DNA of 33,370 nt from Thiobacillus sp. (GTDB lineage Bacteria > Pseudomonadota > Gammaproteobacteria > Burkholderiales > Thiobacillaceae). Each line of letters starts with the position of its first letter. Within the stretch, counting starts at the first letter, position 1. This document shows, in pieces, positions 17,064 through 24,709 of this stretch. The position numbers and the translations under genes were made by a program. Where the stretch lies: positions 1 to 33,370 of the forward strand of contig JANJWS010000020.1 of assembly GCA_024709425.1 (NCBI GenBank), read 5' to 3'. The notes beneath the pieces are model-generated. The model had not been told where the DNA came from, ran no database searches, and worked only from the letters and a program-made list of their open reading frames with translations.

Positions 17064-17663
17064 ATGAGCAAGATCGTCATCGCCTCAGGCAACCCCGGCA
17101 AGCTGCGCGAGATCGCGCGCATTCTCGCGCCCCTCGACATCGAGGCCGTGCCACAGTCGGATTTCAATGTCCCCGACTGTCCCGAGCCGCACATTACCTT
17201 CGTCGAGAACTGCCTCGCCAAGGCGCGCCACGCGAGTCGGCACAGCGGCCTGCCGGCGCTCGCCGACGACTCCGGCATCTGCGTCGAGGCGCTCGGTGGC
17301 GCGCCCGGCGTGTTCTCCGCACGCTTTGCCGGAGAGCCCAAATCGGACGATCGCAACAACGAAAAGCTGATCGCCGATCTGAAAGGGCAGGCCAACCGTC
17401 GCGCGCACTACACCTGCGTCATGGTCTATGTGCGCCATGCCGACGATCCCGAACCGGTCATCGCCGAGGGTCGCTGGTACGGCGAGATCATCGACACCCC
17501 GCGCGGCCACAACGGCTTCGGCTACGACCCCTACTTTCTCGACCCCGAATTCGGCAAGACCGGTGCCGAACTCGACGCCGACACCAAGAACGCGATCAGC
17601 CACCGCGGCCAGGCCCTGCGCGACCTGGTCGACAAGCTGAAGCGGTTGAAGCGCATTGGCTGA
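17064..17663 (+). CDS. rdgB: XTP/dITP pyrophosphatase (RdgB/HAM1)
   Basis: 199 aa. It hydrolyses dITP, XTP and related non-canonical purine triphosphates to monophosphates, keeping inosine and xanthosine out of DNA and RNA. It has the nucleotide-binding start IASGNPGKLREI, FVENCLAKARHAS, LADDSGICVEALGGAPGVFS with the catalytic aspartates, the GFGYDP motif, and SHRGQALRDL at the end. Length is normal (E. coli 197 aa). Its last bases overlap the hemW reading frame. The order rph-rdgB-hemW is widely conserved. Confidence 0.97.
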   Translation: MSKIVIASGNPGKLREIARILAPLDIEAVPQSDFNVPDCPEPHITFVENCLAKARHASRHSGLPALADDSGICVEALGGAPGVFSARFAGEPKSDDRNNEKLIADLKGQANRRAHYTCVMVYVRHADDPEPVIAEGRWYGEIIDTPRGHNGFGYDPYFLDPEFGKTGAELDADTKNAISHRGQALRDLVDKLKRLKRIG

Positions 17664-18891
17664 AGCGGTTGTGCGCGTGGCCGGCAGAGGTCTTGCCGCG
17701 CCGCCGCCGCTGGCGCTCTACCTCCATCTGCCGTGGTGCGTGCGGAAGTGCCCCTACTGCGACTTCAATTCGCACGGCCTTCTTCTCTCGCCCGCAGGCG
17801 GGAGAGCGGGGGGAGAGGGAAGCTTGCCCGAAGCCGCCTACGTCGACGCCCTGCTCGCCGACCTGGAGCGCGCGTTGCCCGAAATCTGGGGGCGCAGGAT
17901 CCACAGCGTGTTCTTCGGCGGCGGCACGCCCAGCCTGTTTTCGCCGGAGGCCATCGACCGCGTGCTGCAGGGGGTGCGCGCGCTGACGCCGCTGCTGCCG
18001 GGTGCCGAAGTCACCCTGGAGGCCAATCCCGGCACGGTCGAGGCGGGGCGGTTCCGCGGCTACCGCGAGGCCGGCGTGACGCGGCTGTCGCTCGGCATCC
18101 AGAGCTTCGATCCGCATCATCTCCAGGCGCTCGGGCGCATCCACGACGACATCGAGGCGCGCCGGGCGGTTGAGTTGGCCGCCACGCACTTCGAGACGTT
18201 CAATCTCGATCTCATGTACGCGCTGCCGGGGCAGACGCTGGCCGGGGCACTCGCCGACGTCGATGTCGCACTGAGCTTCGCGCCGCCGCACCTGTCGGCG
18301 TATCACCTGACGCTCGAACCCAATACGCCGTTCGGCCACATGGCACCGCCTGGCCTGCCCGACGACGATCTCGCTGCCGACATGCAGGCGGCGATCGAGG
18401 CGCGCCTGGCCGACGCCGGCCTGGCGCATTACGAGACCTCCGCGTTCGCGCGCCCCGGCCACGCCTGCCGGCACAATCTCAACTACTGGGAATTCGGCGA
18501 CTACCTCGGCATCGGCGCCGGCGCGCACAGCAAGCTCTCCTTCCATGACCGCATCGTGCGACAGATGCGGGTGAAGCATCCGCAGCGTTACCTGGAAGCG
18601 GTGCCGGCCGGGACGCAGATCGCCGAGGTCCGCAAGCTCACGCGCGCTGACCTGCCGTTCGAATTCATGATGAATGCCCTGCGCCTGTGCGGCGGCGTAC
18701 CGGCACCCCTGTTCGAGGCGCGCACCGGGCTGCCGCTGGCCGTATGCGATGCCGCGTTCGCGCGTGGCCGCGCGCGGGATCTGCTCGAAACGGATGCCGC
18801 GCGCATCGCGCCGACGCCACGTGGGCAGCGCTTCCTCAACGACCTGCTCGAACTTTTTCTGGCGGACGACGGCCGGCAAGCGCGAGAATGA
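17656..18891 (+). CDS. hemW: Radical SAM protein HemW (heme chaperone, HemN-like)
   Basis: 411 aa from TTG 17656; GTG at 17671 is an alternative start. HemW is a radical SAM family protein that binds heme and is proposed to deliver it to respiratory enzymes; such proteins are often mis-annotated as coproporphyrinogen dehydrogenase. The 4Fe-4S motif is C28-x3-C32-x2-C35 (PWCVRKCPYCDFNSH), followed by FFGGGTPSLF, LEANPGTVE, SLGIQSFD, the HNLNYWEFGDYLGIGAGAH block and a C-terminal FLNDLLELFL. It lacks the extra N-terminal cysteine of true HemN. Residues ~42-56 (LLLSPAGGRAGGEG region) are an insertion absent from E. coli HemW, about 11 residues longer there. It is encoded by a palindromic repeat at 17781-17822. 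Confidence 0.92.
   Translation: MAEAVVRVAGRGLAAPPPLALYLHLPWCVRKCPYCDFNSHGLLLSPAGGRAGGEGSLPEAAYVDALLADLERALPEIWGRRIHSVFFGGGTPSLFSPEAIDRVLQGVRALTPLLPGAEVTLEANPGTVEAGRFRGYREAGVTRLSLGIQSFDPHHLQALGRIHDDIEARRAVELAATHFETFNLDLMYALPGQTLAGALADVDVALSFAPPHLSAYHLTLEPNTPFGHMAPPGLPDDDLAADMQAAIEARLADAGLAHYETSAFARPGHACRHNLNYWEFGDYLGIGAGAHSKLSFHDRIVRQMRVKHPQRYLEAVPAGTQIAEVRKLTRADLPFEFMMNALRLCGGVPAPLFEARTGLPLAVCDAAFARGRARDLLETDAARIAPTPRGQRFLNDLLELFLADDGRQARE
17781..17822. repeat. Dispersed palindromic repeat, family B, copy 1, inside hemW
   Basis: This stretch contains CTCTCGCCCGCAGGCGGGAGAG followed by a run of G and GAGAGGGAA. Read on the other strand it resembles the element at 24648-24692 (TTCCCTCTCC, then CTCTCCCGC...GCGGGAGAG). 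It is a GC-rich REP-like hairpin that keeps the hemW frame open and adds about 11 residues right after the radical SAM cysteine motif. Confidence 0.75.
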
Positions 18892-18928
18892 TCGCGTTGC
18901 ATCCCAGCCTGCACGATTGACCCAACCC

Positions 18929-20197
18929 GTGACGCACACTCCCGAACTCCTCGCACCAGCCGGCTCGCAAGCCATGCTGGAAACCGCGCTCGCCTTTGGC
19001 GCCGATGCCGTGTATGCCGGCCAGCCCCGCTACAGCCTGCGCGTGCGCAACAACACCTTCCGCGACGAAACCGCGCTGGGGGTCGGCATCGAATACGCGC
19101 ACGCTCGCGGCAAGCGGTTCTACGTCGTCAGCAACGTGTTTCCGCACAACAGCAAGATCAGGACCTACCTCGCCGACATCGCGCCGGTGATCGCGCTCGG
19201 CCCCGACGCGCTGATCATGGCCGACCCCGGGCTCATCGACATGGTGCGCGAGCGCTGGCCGGAGATGCCGATCCATCTCTCGGTGCAGGCCAATACGGTG
19301 AATTTCGCTGCCGTGCGGTTCTGGCAGAAGCTGGGCATTCGCCGCGTCATCCTGTCGCGCGAGCTGTCGCTCGACCAGGTTGCCGAGATCCGCCAGGAAT
19401 GCCCGGACATGGAGCTCGAAGTCTTCGTGCATGGCGCGCTGTGCATCGCCTATTCCGGCCGTTGCCTGCTGTCGGGTTATTTCAACCACCGCGACCCCAA
19501 CCAGGGGACGTGCACCAATTCCTGCCGCTGGGCGTTCAACACCCAGCCGGGCACGGTGGCGCCGGATGGTGACGTGTTCCTGCTGGAAGAACGCACCAGG
19601 CGCGCCGGCAGCTACATGCCGATCGAGGAAGACGAGCACGGCACCTACATCCTCAACTCGAAGGACCTGCGCGCGATCGAGCATGTCAACCGCCTGGTCG
19701 AGATTGGCGTGGATTCGCTCAAGATCGAGGGGCGCACCAAGTCGCCGTACTACGCGGCGCGCACCTGCCAGACCTATCGCCACGCCATCGACGACGCCGT
19801 CGCCGGACGGCCGCTCGACCCCACGCTACTGCGCGAGCTCGAGGGGCTGGCCAATCGCGGCTACACCGGTGGCTTCTACGAACGCCACCCGGACCGCGAA
19901 TACCAGAACTACCTGCGCGGCCATTCCGAGTCGGACCGCAGCCTGTACGTGGGCGATGTCATCGGCTACGAGGCCGAGGGCTTGGCCGAGGTGGACGTGA
20001 AAAACCGTTTCGCGGTGGGCGACCGTATCGAACTCATCCATCCGCGCGGCAACGTCGCGTTGACCGTCACCGCGATGCGCGACCGGGACGGCAACCCGGC
20101 CGAGGTTGCGCCGGGCAGTGGCCATCGTGTGGGCATCCCCCTTCCGCCCGGCTACGAGGGAGCCTTCGTCGCCCGCTTCGTCGACGCGGACGCCTAG
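18929..20197 (+). CDS. trhP: U32 family protein, tRNA hydroxylation protein TrhP/YegQ-like
   Basis: 422 aa from GTG 18929. TrhP (YegQ) acts in prephenate-dependent 5-hydroxylation of U34 in certain tRNAs, although the family is often labelled peptidase U32. The sequence follows E. coli YegQ closely: PELLAPAGS, FGADAVYAGQPRYSLRVRNN, HLSVQANTVN, VILSRELSLDQV, and the U32 signature EVFVHGALCIAYSGRCLLSG with further cysteines in GTCTNSCRW (four-cysteine set suggesting an Fe-S cluster). HGTYILNSKDLRAIEH and DSLKIEGRTKS follow. The start is uncertain: TTG at 18917 is also possible and neither has a good ribosome binding site. It is 37 bases from hemW and converges with the peroxidase gene, 7 bases apart. 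Confidence 0.9.
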   Translation: MTHTPELLAPAGSQAMLETALAFGADAVYAGQPRYSLRVRNNTFRDETALGVGIEYAHARGKRFYVVSNVFPHNSKIRTYLADIAPVIALGPDALIMADPGLIDMVRERWPEMPIHLSVQANTVNFAAVRFWQKLGIRRVILSRELSLDQVAEIRQECPDMELEVFVHGALCIAYSGRCLLSGYFNHRDPNQGTCTNSCRWAFNTQPGTVAPDGDVFLLEERTRRAGSYMPIEEDEHGTYILNSKDLRAIEHVNRLVEIGVDSLKIEGRTKSPYYAARTCQTYRHAIDDAVAGRPLDPTLLRELEGLANRGYTGGFYERHPDREYQNYLRGHSESDRSLYVGDVIGYEAEGLAEVDVKNRFAVGDRIELIHPRGNVALTVTAMRDRDGNPAEVAPGSGHRVGIPLPPGYEGAFVARFVDADA

Positions 20198-20204
20198 GCG
20201 GCAC

Positions 20205-21377
20205 TCAGCGTTTGCGCTTCGCTGGCTCCCAGCCGTCGGTGAGGGTGTGCATGAAGGCGACGATGTCGTCGATTTCGCGGTCGGTGAGGCCGAGCTTGCC
20301 CAGTTCTTCGTCGTTGACGTTGGCGGCGACTTCCGGCGCCGGCCAGCATTGCTGCTTCAGCGCGTTGGCTTCCGGTACGAGGTCGCTCTTGCAGCGCGGC
20401 TTCTTGTCACGGTCGTTGTAGAACACCACGCTGCCGCGCAGGGTCTTGAAGTAACCGTTGTGCATGTAGGGCGCGGTCAGTGCGATGTTGCGCAGCGTGG
20501 GCACCTTGAACTTGCCGTCCTGTTCGCGCTGGTTCAGCGCACCGCCCAGGCCGAGGTCGACGAAGTTCGCGCCGGCAGGATTGAGTTCGGGTGGCAGCTT
20601 GTAGAAGGGATTGTGCGGATTGCGCGGAATACCCAGATTGTCGTAGGTGAAGTCGGTGAACAAGGGCGGCGCACCATCCGGCCCCGGCTGGCTGGGATGA
20701 CAGGCGGCGCAGTTACCTTTCTTTTCATCCTCGAACAGGCGCAGGCCGCGTTTTTCCTGGGCGGTGAGTGTGGCCTTGCCCGCGAGATACGCATCGTACT
20801 TGGAGGTGAACGGTGCGAACTGTCGCGTGCGTTCGAAGGAGGCGATCGCCTGCGCGATCCGCTCGAAGGCCTGGTCCGTGTCAGCGAGCGCGCCGGGCCC
20901 GAAGGCAGCGTCGAAATCCGCCGCATACGCCGCGCGGCGTACCTTTTCCACCACGCTCGTCTTGTCCGGGTTTGCCATTTCCAGCGGATCGAGGAGGGGC
21001 CCCTTGGCCTGCTCTTCCAGCGTGGCGGCGCGGCCATCCCAGAACTGGCCGCCGACGTAGTGTTCCTCCTTCTTGTCGAAATGGAAGTCCGGGCTGAATT
21101 GTGCGTACATGGCGGTCTGGCTGTTGCGGCTGCCCACCCGCCCCGGCAGCACGCCCTTCGATACCGGCAGGCTGCGATCGGGGTCGGTGAACGCGGCACC
21201 GACAGCGTGACAGGTGGCGCAGGATTGCCCCGCCGGGGAGGACAGGCCGGGATCGAAGAAAAGTGCCTGCCCGAGTCGTTCCAGCGTGGCCTGACGGGAG
21301 GCGTCGGCCTTGTCGGCCAGCGCCGGCATGGCAAGTGCTGCGATGGTCGCACTGGTGAGAAAGCTCTGCTTGAGCAT
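20205..21377 (-). CDS. Di-haem cytochrome c peroxidase / MauG-like protein, exported
   Basis: 390 aa with a Sec signal (residues ~1-21, cleavage near ALA-DK). It has two covalent haem sites: CATCH (53-57) and CAACH (223-227). The N-terminal half carries the LGQALFFDPGLS opening typical of CcpA/MauG proteins, and the C-terminal half carries KVPTLRNIALTAPYMHNGYFKTL, which supplies the second haem ligand region. It would work in the periplasm, reducing H2O2 with cytochrome c electrons or oxidising another substrate; the sequence alone does not separate these. Extra cysteines lie near CKSDLVPEANALKQQCW. The ATG at 21377 is chosen because the signal peptide starts there. It diverges from the DLH gene across ~148 bases. 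Confidence 0.9.
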   Translation of the reverse strand: MLKQSFLTSATIAALAMPALADKADASRQATLERLGQALFFDPGLSSPAGQSCATCHAVGAAFTDPDRSLPVSKGVLPGRVGSRNSQTAMYAQFSPDFHFDKKEEHYVGGQFWDGRAATLEEQAKGPLLDPLEMANPDKTSVVEKVRRAAYAADFDAAFGPGALADTDQAFERIAQAIASFERTRQFAPFTSKYDAYLAGKATLTAQEKRGLRLFEDEKKGNCAACHPSQPGPDGAPPLFTDFTYDNLGIPRNPHNPFYKLPPELNPAGANFVDLGLGGALNQREQDGKFKVPTLRNIALTAPYMHNGYFKTLRGSVVFYNDRDKKPRCKSDLVPEANALKQQCWPAPEVAANVNDEELGKLGLTDREIDDIVAFMHTLTDGWEPAKRKR

Positions 21378-21525
21378 GGTGGTTTTGAACGAATTGAAGG
21401 AATATACGCATTTTAACGACTCGTGACCTCGCGTCGAGTTCCTGCCAACCGCCGTGTCCGCACGGTTGTGGCCGCGCGAACCGGCGGGATATCCTTCTTT
21501 TTTGCCATTGTGCGAGGAGCGTTCC

Positions 21526-22308
21526 ATGAAGTCCCTGCTTGCTTTTTCGTTGCTGCTTCTTTCTTCCTCCGCCGTGGCCGCGATCGTCGGCAAGGATGTC
21601 GAATACCGTGCGGGCGACACCGTCATGCGCGGCTATCTCGCGTATGACGACGCGGTCAAGGGAAAACGCGCGGGCGTGCTGGTGGTGCCCGAGTGGTGGG
21701 GTGCGAACGACTACGGCCGCAAGCGCGCGCGCCTGCTGGCGGGCGAAGGCTATGTCGCGCTGGTGGTCGACATGTACGGCAATGGCCAGATCGCCGACAA
21801 CCCGAAGGATGCCGGCGCGCTGGCCGGCAGTGTCAACAAGAATCCGCCGCTCGCCTATGCTCGCTTCGACGCGGCGCGCAAGTTCCTCGACGGCCAGCCC
21901 AACGTGAGGAAGGGCGAGACTGCTGCGCTGGGCTACTGCTTCGGCGGCAGCGTGGTGCTCCACATGGCGCGTGCTGGGATGCCGCTCAAGGCCGTGGCGA
22001 GCTACCACGGCGTGCTGGCGAGCGACGTCTCGCCCAAGCCGGGCGACATCAAGGCGAAGATCCGCGTGTTTCACGGCGAGGCCGACCCCATCGTGCCGCC
22101 GGAGCAGGTCGAGGCCTTCAAGGCCGAAATGGCCAACGCCAGGGCCGACTACATGCTCGTGGCCTACCCCGGCGTGAAGCACACTTTCACCAACCGCGAA
22201 GCCGACAGCTACGCCGCGCAGTTCGGCCTGCCGCTCAAGTACGACGCCGAGGCCGACAAGGATTCGTGGACGCGTACGCTGGAGTTCCTGAAAGCGACGC
22301 TCAACTGA
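21526..22308 (+). CDS. Exported dienelactone hydrolase family protein
   Basis: 260 aa alpha/beta hydrolase with an N-terminal signal peptide (residues ~1-18, ending AVAA), so probably periplasmic, unlike the classical cytosolic enzyme. The catalytic triad of the family is visible: nucleophile C138 in GYCFGG, D187 in GEADPIVP and H219 in GVKHTF, with the conserved PEWWG (E56) that orients the cysteine. The natural substrate is unknown; the family includes carboxymethylenebutenolidase and many broad esterases. The ATG at 21526 has a GCGAGGAGC site 5 bases upstream. The stop overlaps the next ATG by one base (TGATG), tying it to the FolE-like gene. Confidence 0.9.
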   Translation: MKSLLAFSLLLLSSSAVAAIVGKDVEYRAGDTVMRGYLAYDDAVKGKRAGVLVVPEWWGANDYGRKRARLLAGEGYVALVVDMYGNGQIADNPKDAGALAGSVNKNPPLAYARFDAARKFLDGQPNVRKGETAALGYCFGGSVVLHMARAGMPLKAVASYHGVLASDVSPKPGDIKAKIRVFHGEADPIVPPEQVEAFKAEMANARADYMLVAYPGVKHTFTNREADSYAAQFGLPLKYDAEADKDSWTRTLEFLKATLN

Positions 22309-22946
22309 TGGCCTGCGACCACGAGAGCTGCGGCGCGCCGCCCGGCGGCAGCCTCGGCATTCCGCAGGTGGCGCCCTTCGACGCGGCGGCGTTCGAGCGC
22401 GCGGTGAACGACCTGCTTGCCGCCTGCGGCATCGCACCGGATTCGACGCATACCGAGCGTACCGCCGAGCGCGTGCGCGAGTTGTGGCAGCGGCGCTTGT
22501 TGGGCGGATATGCGATCTCGCCTGCCGAGGCGCTGGGAGAGGGCTTCGACGACGACCGCGACGATATGGTGGTGGTGCGCGGCATCGCCATCCACGGCGT
22601 GTGTCCCCATCACCTGGTGCCGTTCCGCGGCGTCGCGCACGTCGCCTACATTCCGGGTGGACGGCTGCACGGCTTCGGCCGCATCGCGCGCATGGTCGAC
22701 GCCATCGGCCATCGCTTCACCTACCAGGAATGGATGACGCGCGACATCGCCGAGGCGCTGGTTACGCACGGTCGTGCGCGTGGTGCCGCATGTATCGTCG
22801 AGGCCGAACAGCTGTGCCTGCTGCTCGGCGAGGACCGGCGCGGCGATGAACGCGTGGTGACGCAGGCGTTTACCGGCTGCTTCCGCGACAGCGACCAGCT
22901 GCGCAACGAATTCCTGCGCGCCACGTCGCAGCGGGAGCTGCGTTGA
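22308..22946 (+). CDS. GTP cyclohydrolase I-like protein (FolE family, divergent)
   Basis: 212 aa. The fold is recognisable as T-fold FolE: GVCPHHLVPFRGVAHVAYIP (97-116), GFGRIARMVDA, EAEQLC (165-170) and FRDSDQLRNEFLRAT near the end. The zinc ligands are kept (C99, H102, C170) together with H101. Several residues needed by E. coli GTP cyclohydrolase I differ in my alignment: the CEHH glutamate is proline (P100), the LSK substrate loop is FGR (123-125), catalytic H179 is glutamine (Q168), and the following RG is replaced by GED. The N-terminal ~20 residues have two additional cysteines (C3, C8). It may be a neofunctionalised or inactive paralogue, so I give no gene symbol. It is coupled to the upstream hydrolase. 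Confidence 0.82.
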   Translation: MACDHESCGAPPGGSLGIPQVAPFDAAAFERAVNDLLAACGIAPDSTHTERTAERVRELWQRRLLGGYAISPAEALGEGFDDDRDDMVVVRGIAIHGVCPHHLVPFRGVAHVAYIPGGRLHGFGRIARMVDAIGHRFTYQEWMTRDIAEALVTHGRARGAACIVEAEQLCLLLGEDRRGDERVVTQAFTGCFRDSDQLRNEFLRATSQRELR

Positions 22947-22956
22947 CGTCCCCGGC

Positions 22957-23421
22957 ATGAGCGCGCACCGGCCCGCCACGCGGGTGCTGCCGCCCGCTCC
23001 CTATGCGGCGGCGCTGCTGGGCGGCTGGTGGCTGGATCGCCGAATGCTGCCGCTGTCGCTCGACTGGGGTGTGGCCGGCAACGCGCTCGGCTGGCTGGCG
23101 GTCGGCATCGGGCTCGCGCTATTCGCCTGGACGCTCTTCACCTTCCACCGCCACCGCACCACGGTCAATCCCTACAGGGCCGCCTCGACCCTGTGCACCG
23201 AAGGGCCGTTCCGCTTCAGCCGCAATCCGATCTACGTCGGCGACTGGTTCATCCTGGCGGGCGTGTCGTTGCTGATGAAAACCGCCTGGCCGCTGGTGTT
23301 CGCACCGTTCGTCTGGGCGATGCTGCGCTATGGCGTGATCCGCCACGAAGAAGCGCACCTGGAGGCGCGCTTCGGCGACGATTACCGTGCCTACCGGGCA
23401 CGCGTGCGGCGCTGGCTGTGA
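22957..23421 (+). CDS. Isoprenylcysteine carboxyl methyltransferase-like membrane protein
   Basis: 154 aa with three or four membrane helices (about 13-30, 42-62, 92-125) and the PEMT/ICMT C-terminal signature: GPFRFSRNPIYVGD (83-96), then RHEEAHLEARFGDDYRAYRARVRRWL (split here by position ~128-154). Bacterial members are SAM-dependent methyltransferases of unknown substrate. It starts 10 bases after the FolE-like gene, so hydrolase, FolE-like and methyltransferase-like genes form one probable transcription unit. Length is typical of the small bacterial forms. Confidence 0.85.
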   Translation: MSAHRPATRVLPPAPYAAALLGGWWLDRRMLPLSLDWGVAGNALGWLAVGIGLALFAWTLFTFHRHRTTVNPYRAASTLCTEGPFRFSRNPIYVGDWFILAGVSLLMKTAWPLVFAPFVWAMLRYGVIRHEEAHLEARFGDDYRAYRARVRRWL

Positions 23422-23485
23422 CGCCCTACAGCGCCACGGGTTGTGGCCGTTATAGAAAGCTGGAACGTCTTCATCGGGAGCAGCC

Positions 23486-23839
23486 ATGAACGTCACCCTG
23501 CACGACAAATCGCTCGAAGTGCGTCTCACCGCGGCGGCGAAGGAAGCGTTGGCGCGGCGCACTGCACCGCTGGTCGCCGAGATGGAACTGCTGTTTTCCT
23601 GCCTGCTGCGCAAGCGGGTGCACTTTGGCGACGACATCGATGCCTCCACCCCCGTCGATGGCCGGCTGGCGGTGCGCTTCAGGCCCATCATGACGCGTCG
23701 TTGCAGCGTCGCCGAAGGCGGCGCCACCCCGCCCTCCGAGGGCTTCCCTCTGGAAAACCCGCGCCCCTACGTGCCCAACTGGCTGGCGATCGACTATCGC
23801 CGCGGGGAGTGGGTGGGCGAATTCGGCTACGCCGAGTAG
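23486..23839 (+). CDS. Conserved-looking hypothetical protein
   Basis: 117 aa, not recognised. The ATG has a plausible GGGAGCAGCC site upstream. The protein is soluble, without signal or membrane segments. An N-terminal helical part (LTAAAKEALARRTAPLVAEMELLFSC split over residues ~14-39) contains one cysteine. A second part holds the motif RRCSV, a Pro-rich stretch, and NWLAIDYRRGEWVGEFGY at the end. Coding is supported by codon-position GC bias, a good start, and the tight fit between its neighbours (4 bases from convergent tatD). It may belong to the hydrolase-FolE unit or have its own promoter in the 64-base gap before it. Confidence 0.7.
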   Translation: MNVTLHDKSLEVRLTAAAKEALARRTAPLVAEMELLFSCLLRKRVHFGDDIDASTPVDGRLAVRFRPIMTRRCSVAEGGATPPSEGFPLENPRPYVPNWLAIDYRRGEWVGEFGYAE

Positions 23840-23843
23840 GGCT

Positions 23844-24641
23844 TCAGCCGCCCAGGCCGAGCAGTTCGCGCGCGTTGCGCGTGGTGGCCTGCGCCACCGT
23901 CTCCACGTCGATGCCCCGCAACGTCGCCAGCGTCGCCGCGATGCGCGGCAGTTGCGCCGGGGTGTTGCGGCCGCGCCCGATCCATTCCGGCGGAATGTCC
24001 GGGCTGTCGGTTTCCAGCACGATCGCGTCCAGCGGCAGTTCGACCGCCAGGCGGCGCAGGTTGTTGGCGCGCGGCCAGGTGAAGGCGCCACCGAAGCCGA
24101 GCTTGAATCCCAGCTTGACGAATTCCTGCGCCTGCTGCGGGCTGCCGTTGAACGCGTGGGCGATACCACCGCGCACACCGATGCGGCGCAGATGCTTGAG
24201 CAGTTCGTCGTTGGCGCGCCGGCAGTGCAACAGCACCGGCAGGTCGTACTCCTGCGCAAGCTTCAGCTGCGCGATGCAGAAATATTCCTGGGTCGGATAA
24301 TCGAGGTCGACGAAGCGGTCGAGGCCGATCTCGCCGACCGCGACCGGGCGCTGCGTCTCGATCTGTGCGCGCAGATCGGCGAGGTGCTCCGGGCGGTGCA
24401 CGCCGATGTACATGGGGTGCAGGCCCCATGCGGGCAGACAGCCCGGATAGCGCGCGCAGGTGGCGGCTACCGCGGCGAAATTGTCGCGGCTGACGCTGGG
24501 AACGACCTGGATGCCGACGCCGGCGGCGACAGCATCGGCATGCACGAGCTCGCGGTCGGAGTCGAATTCTGCCGCATCGAGATGACTGTGGGTGTCGATG
24601 AAAAACGGCACCGCGGAAGGTGCCGTTTGTGCCTGTTTCAT
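23844..24641 (-). CDS. TatD family metal-dependent deoxyribonuclease/hydrolase
   Basis: 265 aa TIM-barrel hydrolase of the TatD/YcfH/YjjV group, which show DNase activity. Metal ligands are visible: IDTHSHLD (H-x-H near the start), VAVGEIGLD (Glu), LPVLLHCRRA (His), a later HAFNGS (His) and ETDSPDIPPEW (Asp). The ATG at 24641 gives ten residues before the family start; a GTG at 24611, just before PFFIDTH, would match E. coli YcfH better. A perfect hairpin with a U5 run lies over these codons. A family-B repeat (24648-24692) sits immediately upstream, between this gene and the Bax-inhibitor-like gene. Confidence 0.93.
   Translation of the reverse strand: MKQAQTAPSAVPFFIDTHSHLDAAEFDSDRELVHADAVAAGVGIQVVPSVSRDNFAAVAATCARYPGCLPAWGLHPMYIGVHRPEHLADLRAQIETQRPVAVGEIGLDRFVDLDYPTQEYFCIAQLKLAQEYDLPVLLHCRRANDELLKHLRRIGVRGGIAHAFNGSPQQAQEFVKLGFKLGFGGAFTWPRANNLRRLAVELPLDAIVLETDSPDIPPEWIGRGRNTPAQLPRIAATLATLRGIDVETVAQATTRNARELLGLGG
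24601..24628 (-). terminator. Terminator-like hairpin at the 5' end of tatD
   Basis: On the minus strand a perfect 10-bp stem (AAACGGCACC with GGTGCCGTTT; arms at 24619-24628 and 24603-24612) with a 6-base loop is followed by more U residues, giving U5 at its 3' side. This looks like an intrinsic terminator for the upstream gene, yet it overlaps the first codons of tatD as annotated from the ATG. It would act as an attenuator, or as the terminator of the Bax-inhibitor-like gene if tatD starts at the GTG within it. Translation over it would be expected to stop folding. Confidence 0.6.
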
Positions 24642-24647
24642 CCAGGT

Positions 24648-24692
24648 TTCCCTCTCCCCAACCCTCTCCCGCTGGCGGGAGAGGGAGAGAAC
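24648..24692. repeat. Dispersed palindromic repeat, family B, copy 2
   Basis: The segment reads TTCCCTCTCCCC, AACC, then the palindrome CTCTCCCGC-TG-GCGGGAGAG and a further GGAGAGAAC. It is the counterpart, in reverse orientation, of the element read through in hemW at 17781-17822. It lies in the gap between tatD and the Bax-inhibitor-like gene. The longer open frame of tatD that would include it encodes RERVGERE-type residues and is repeat-derived. Confidence 0.8.
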
Positions 24693-24709
24693 GCTAGGCC
24701 CACACCGAC

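Noticed and set aside
17656..18891. Annotation of hemW as oxygen-independent coproporphyrinogen III oxidase (HemN)
   Set aside because: Only the C-x3-C-x2-C motif is present, without the extra residues of true HemN, and the rph-rdgB neighbourhood is that of HemW.
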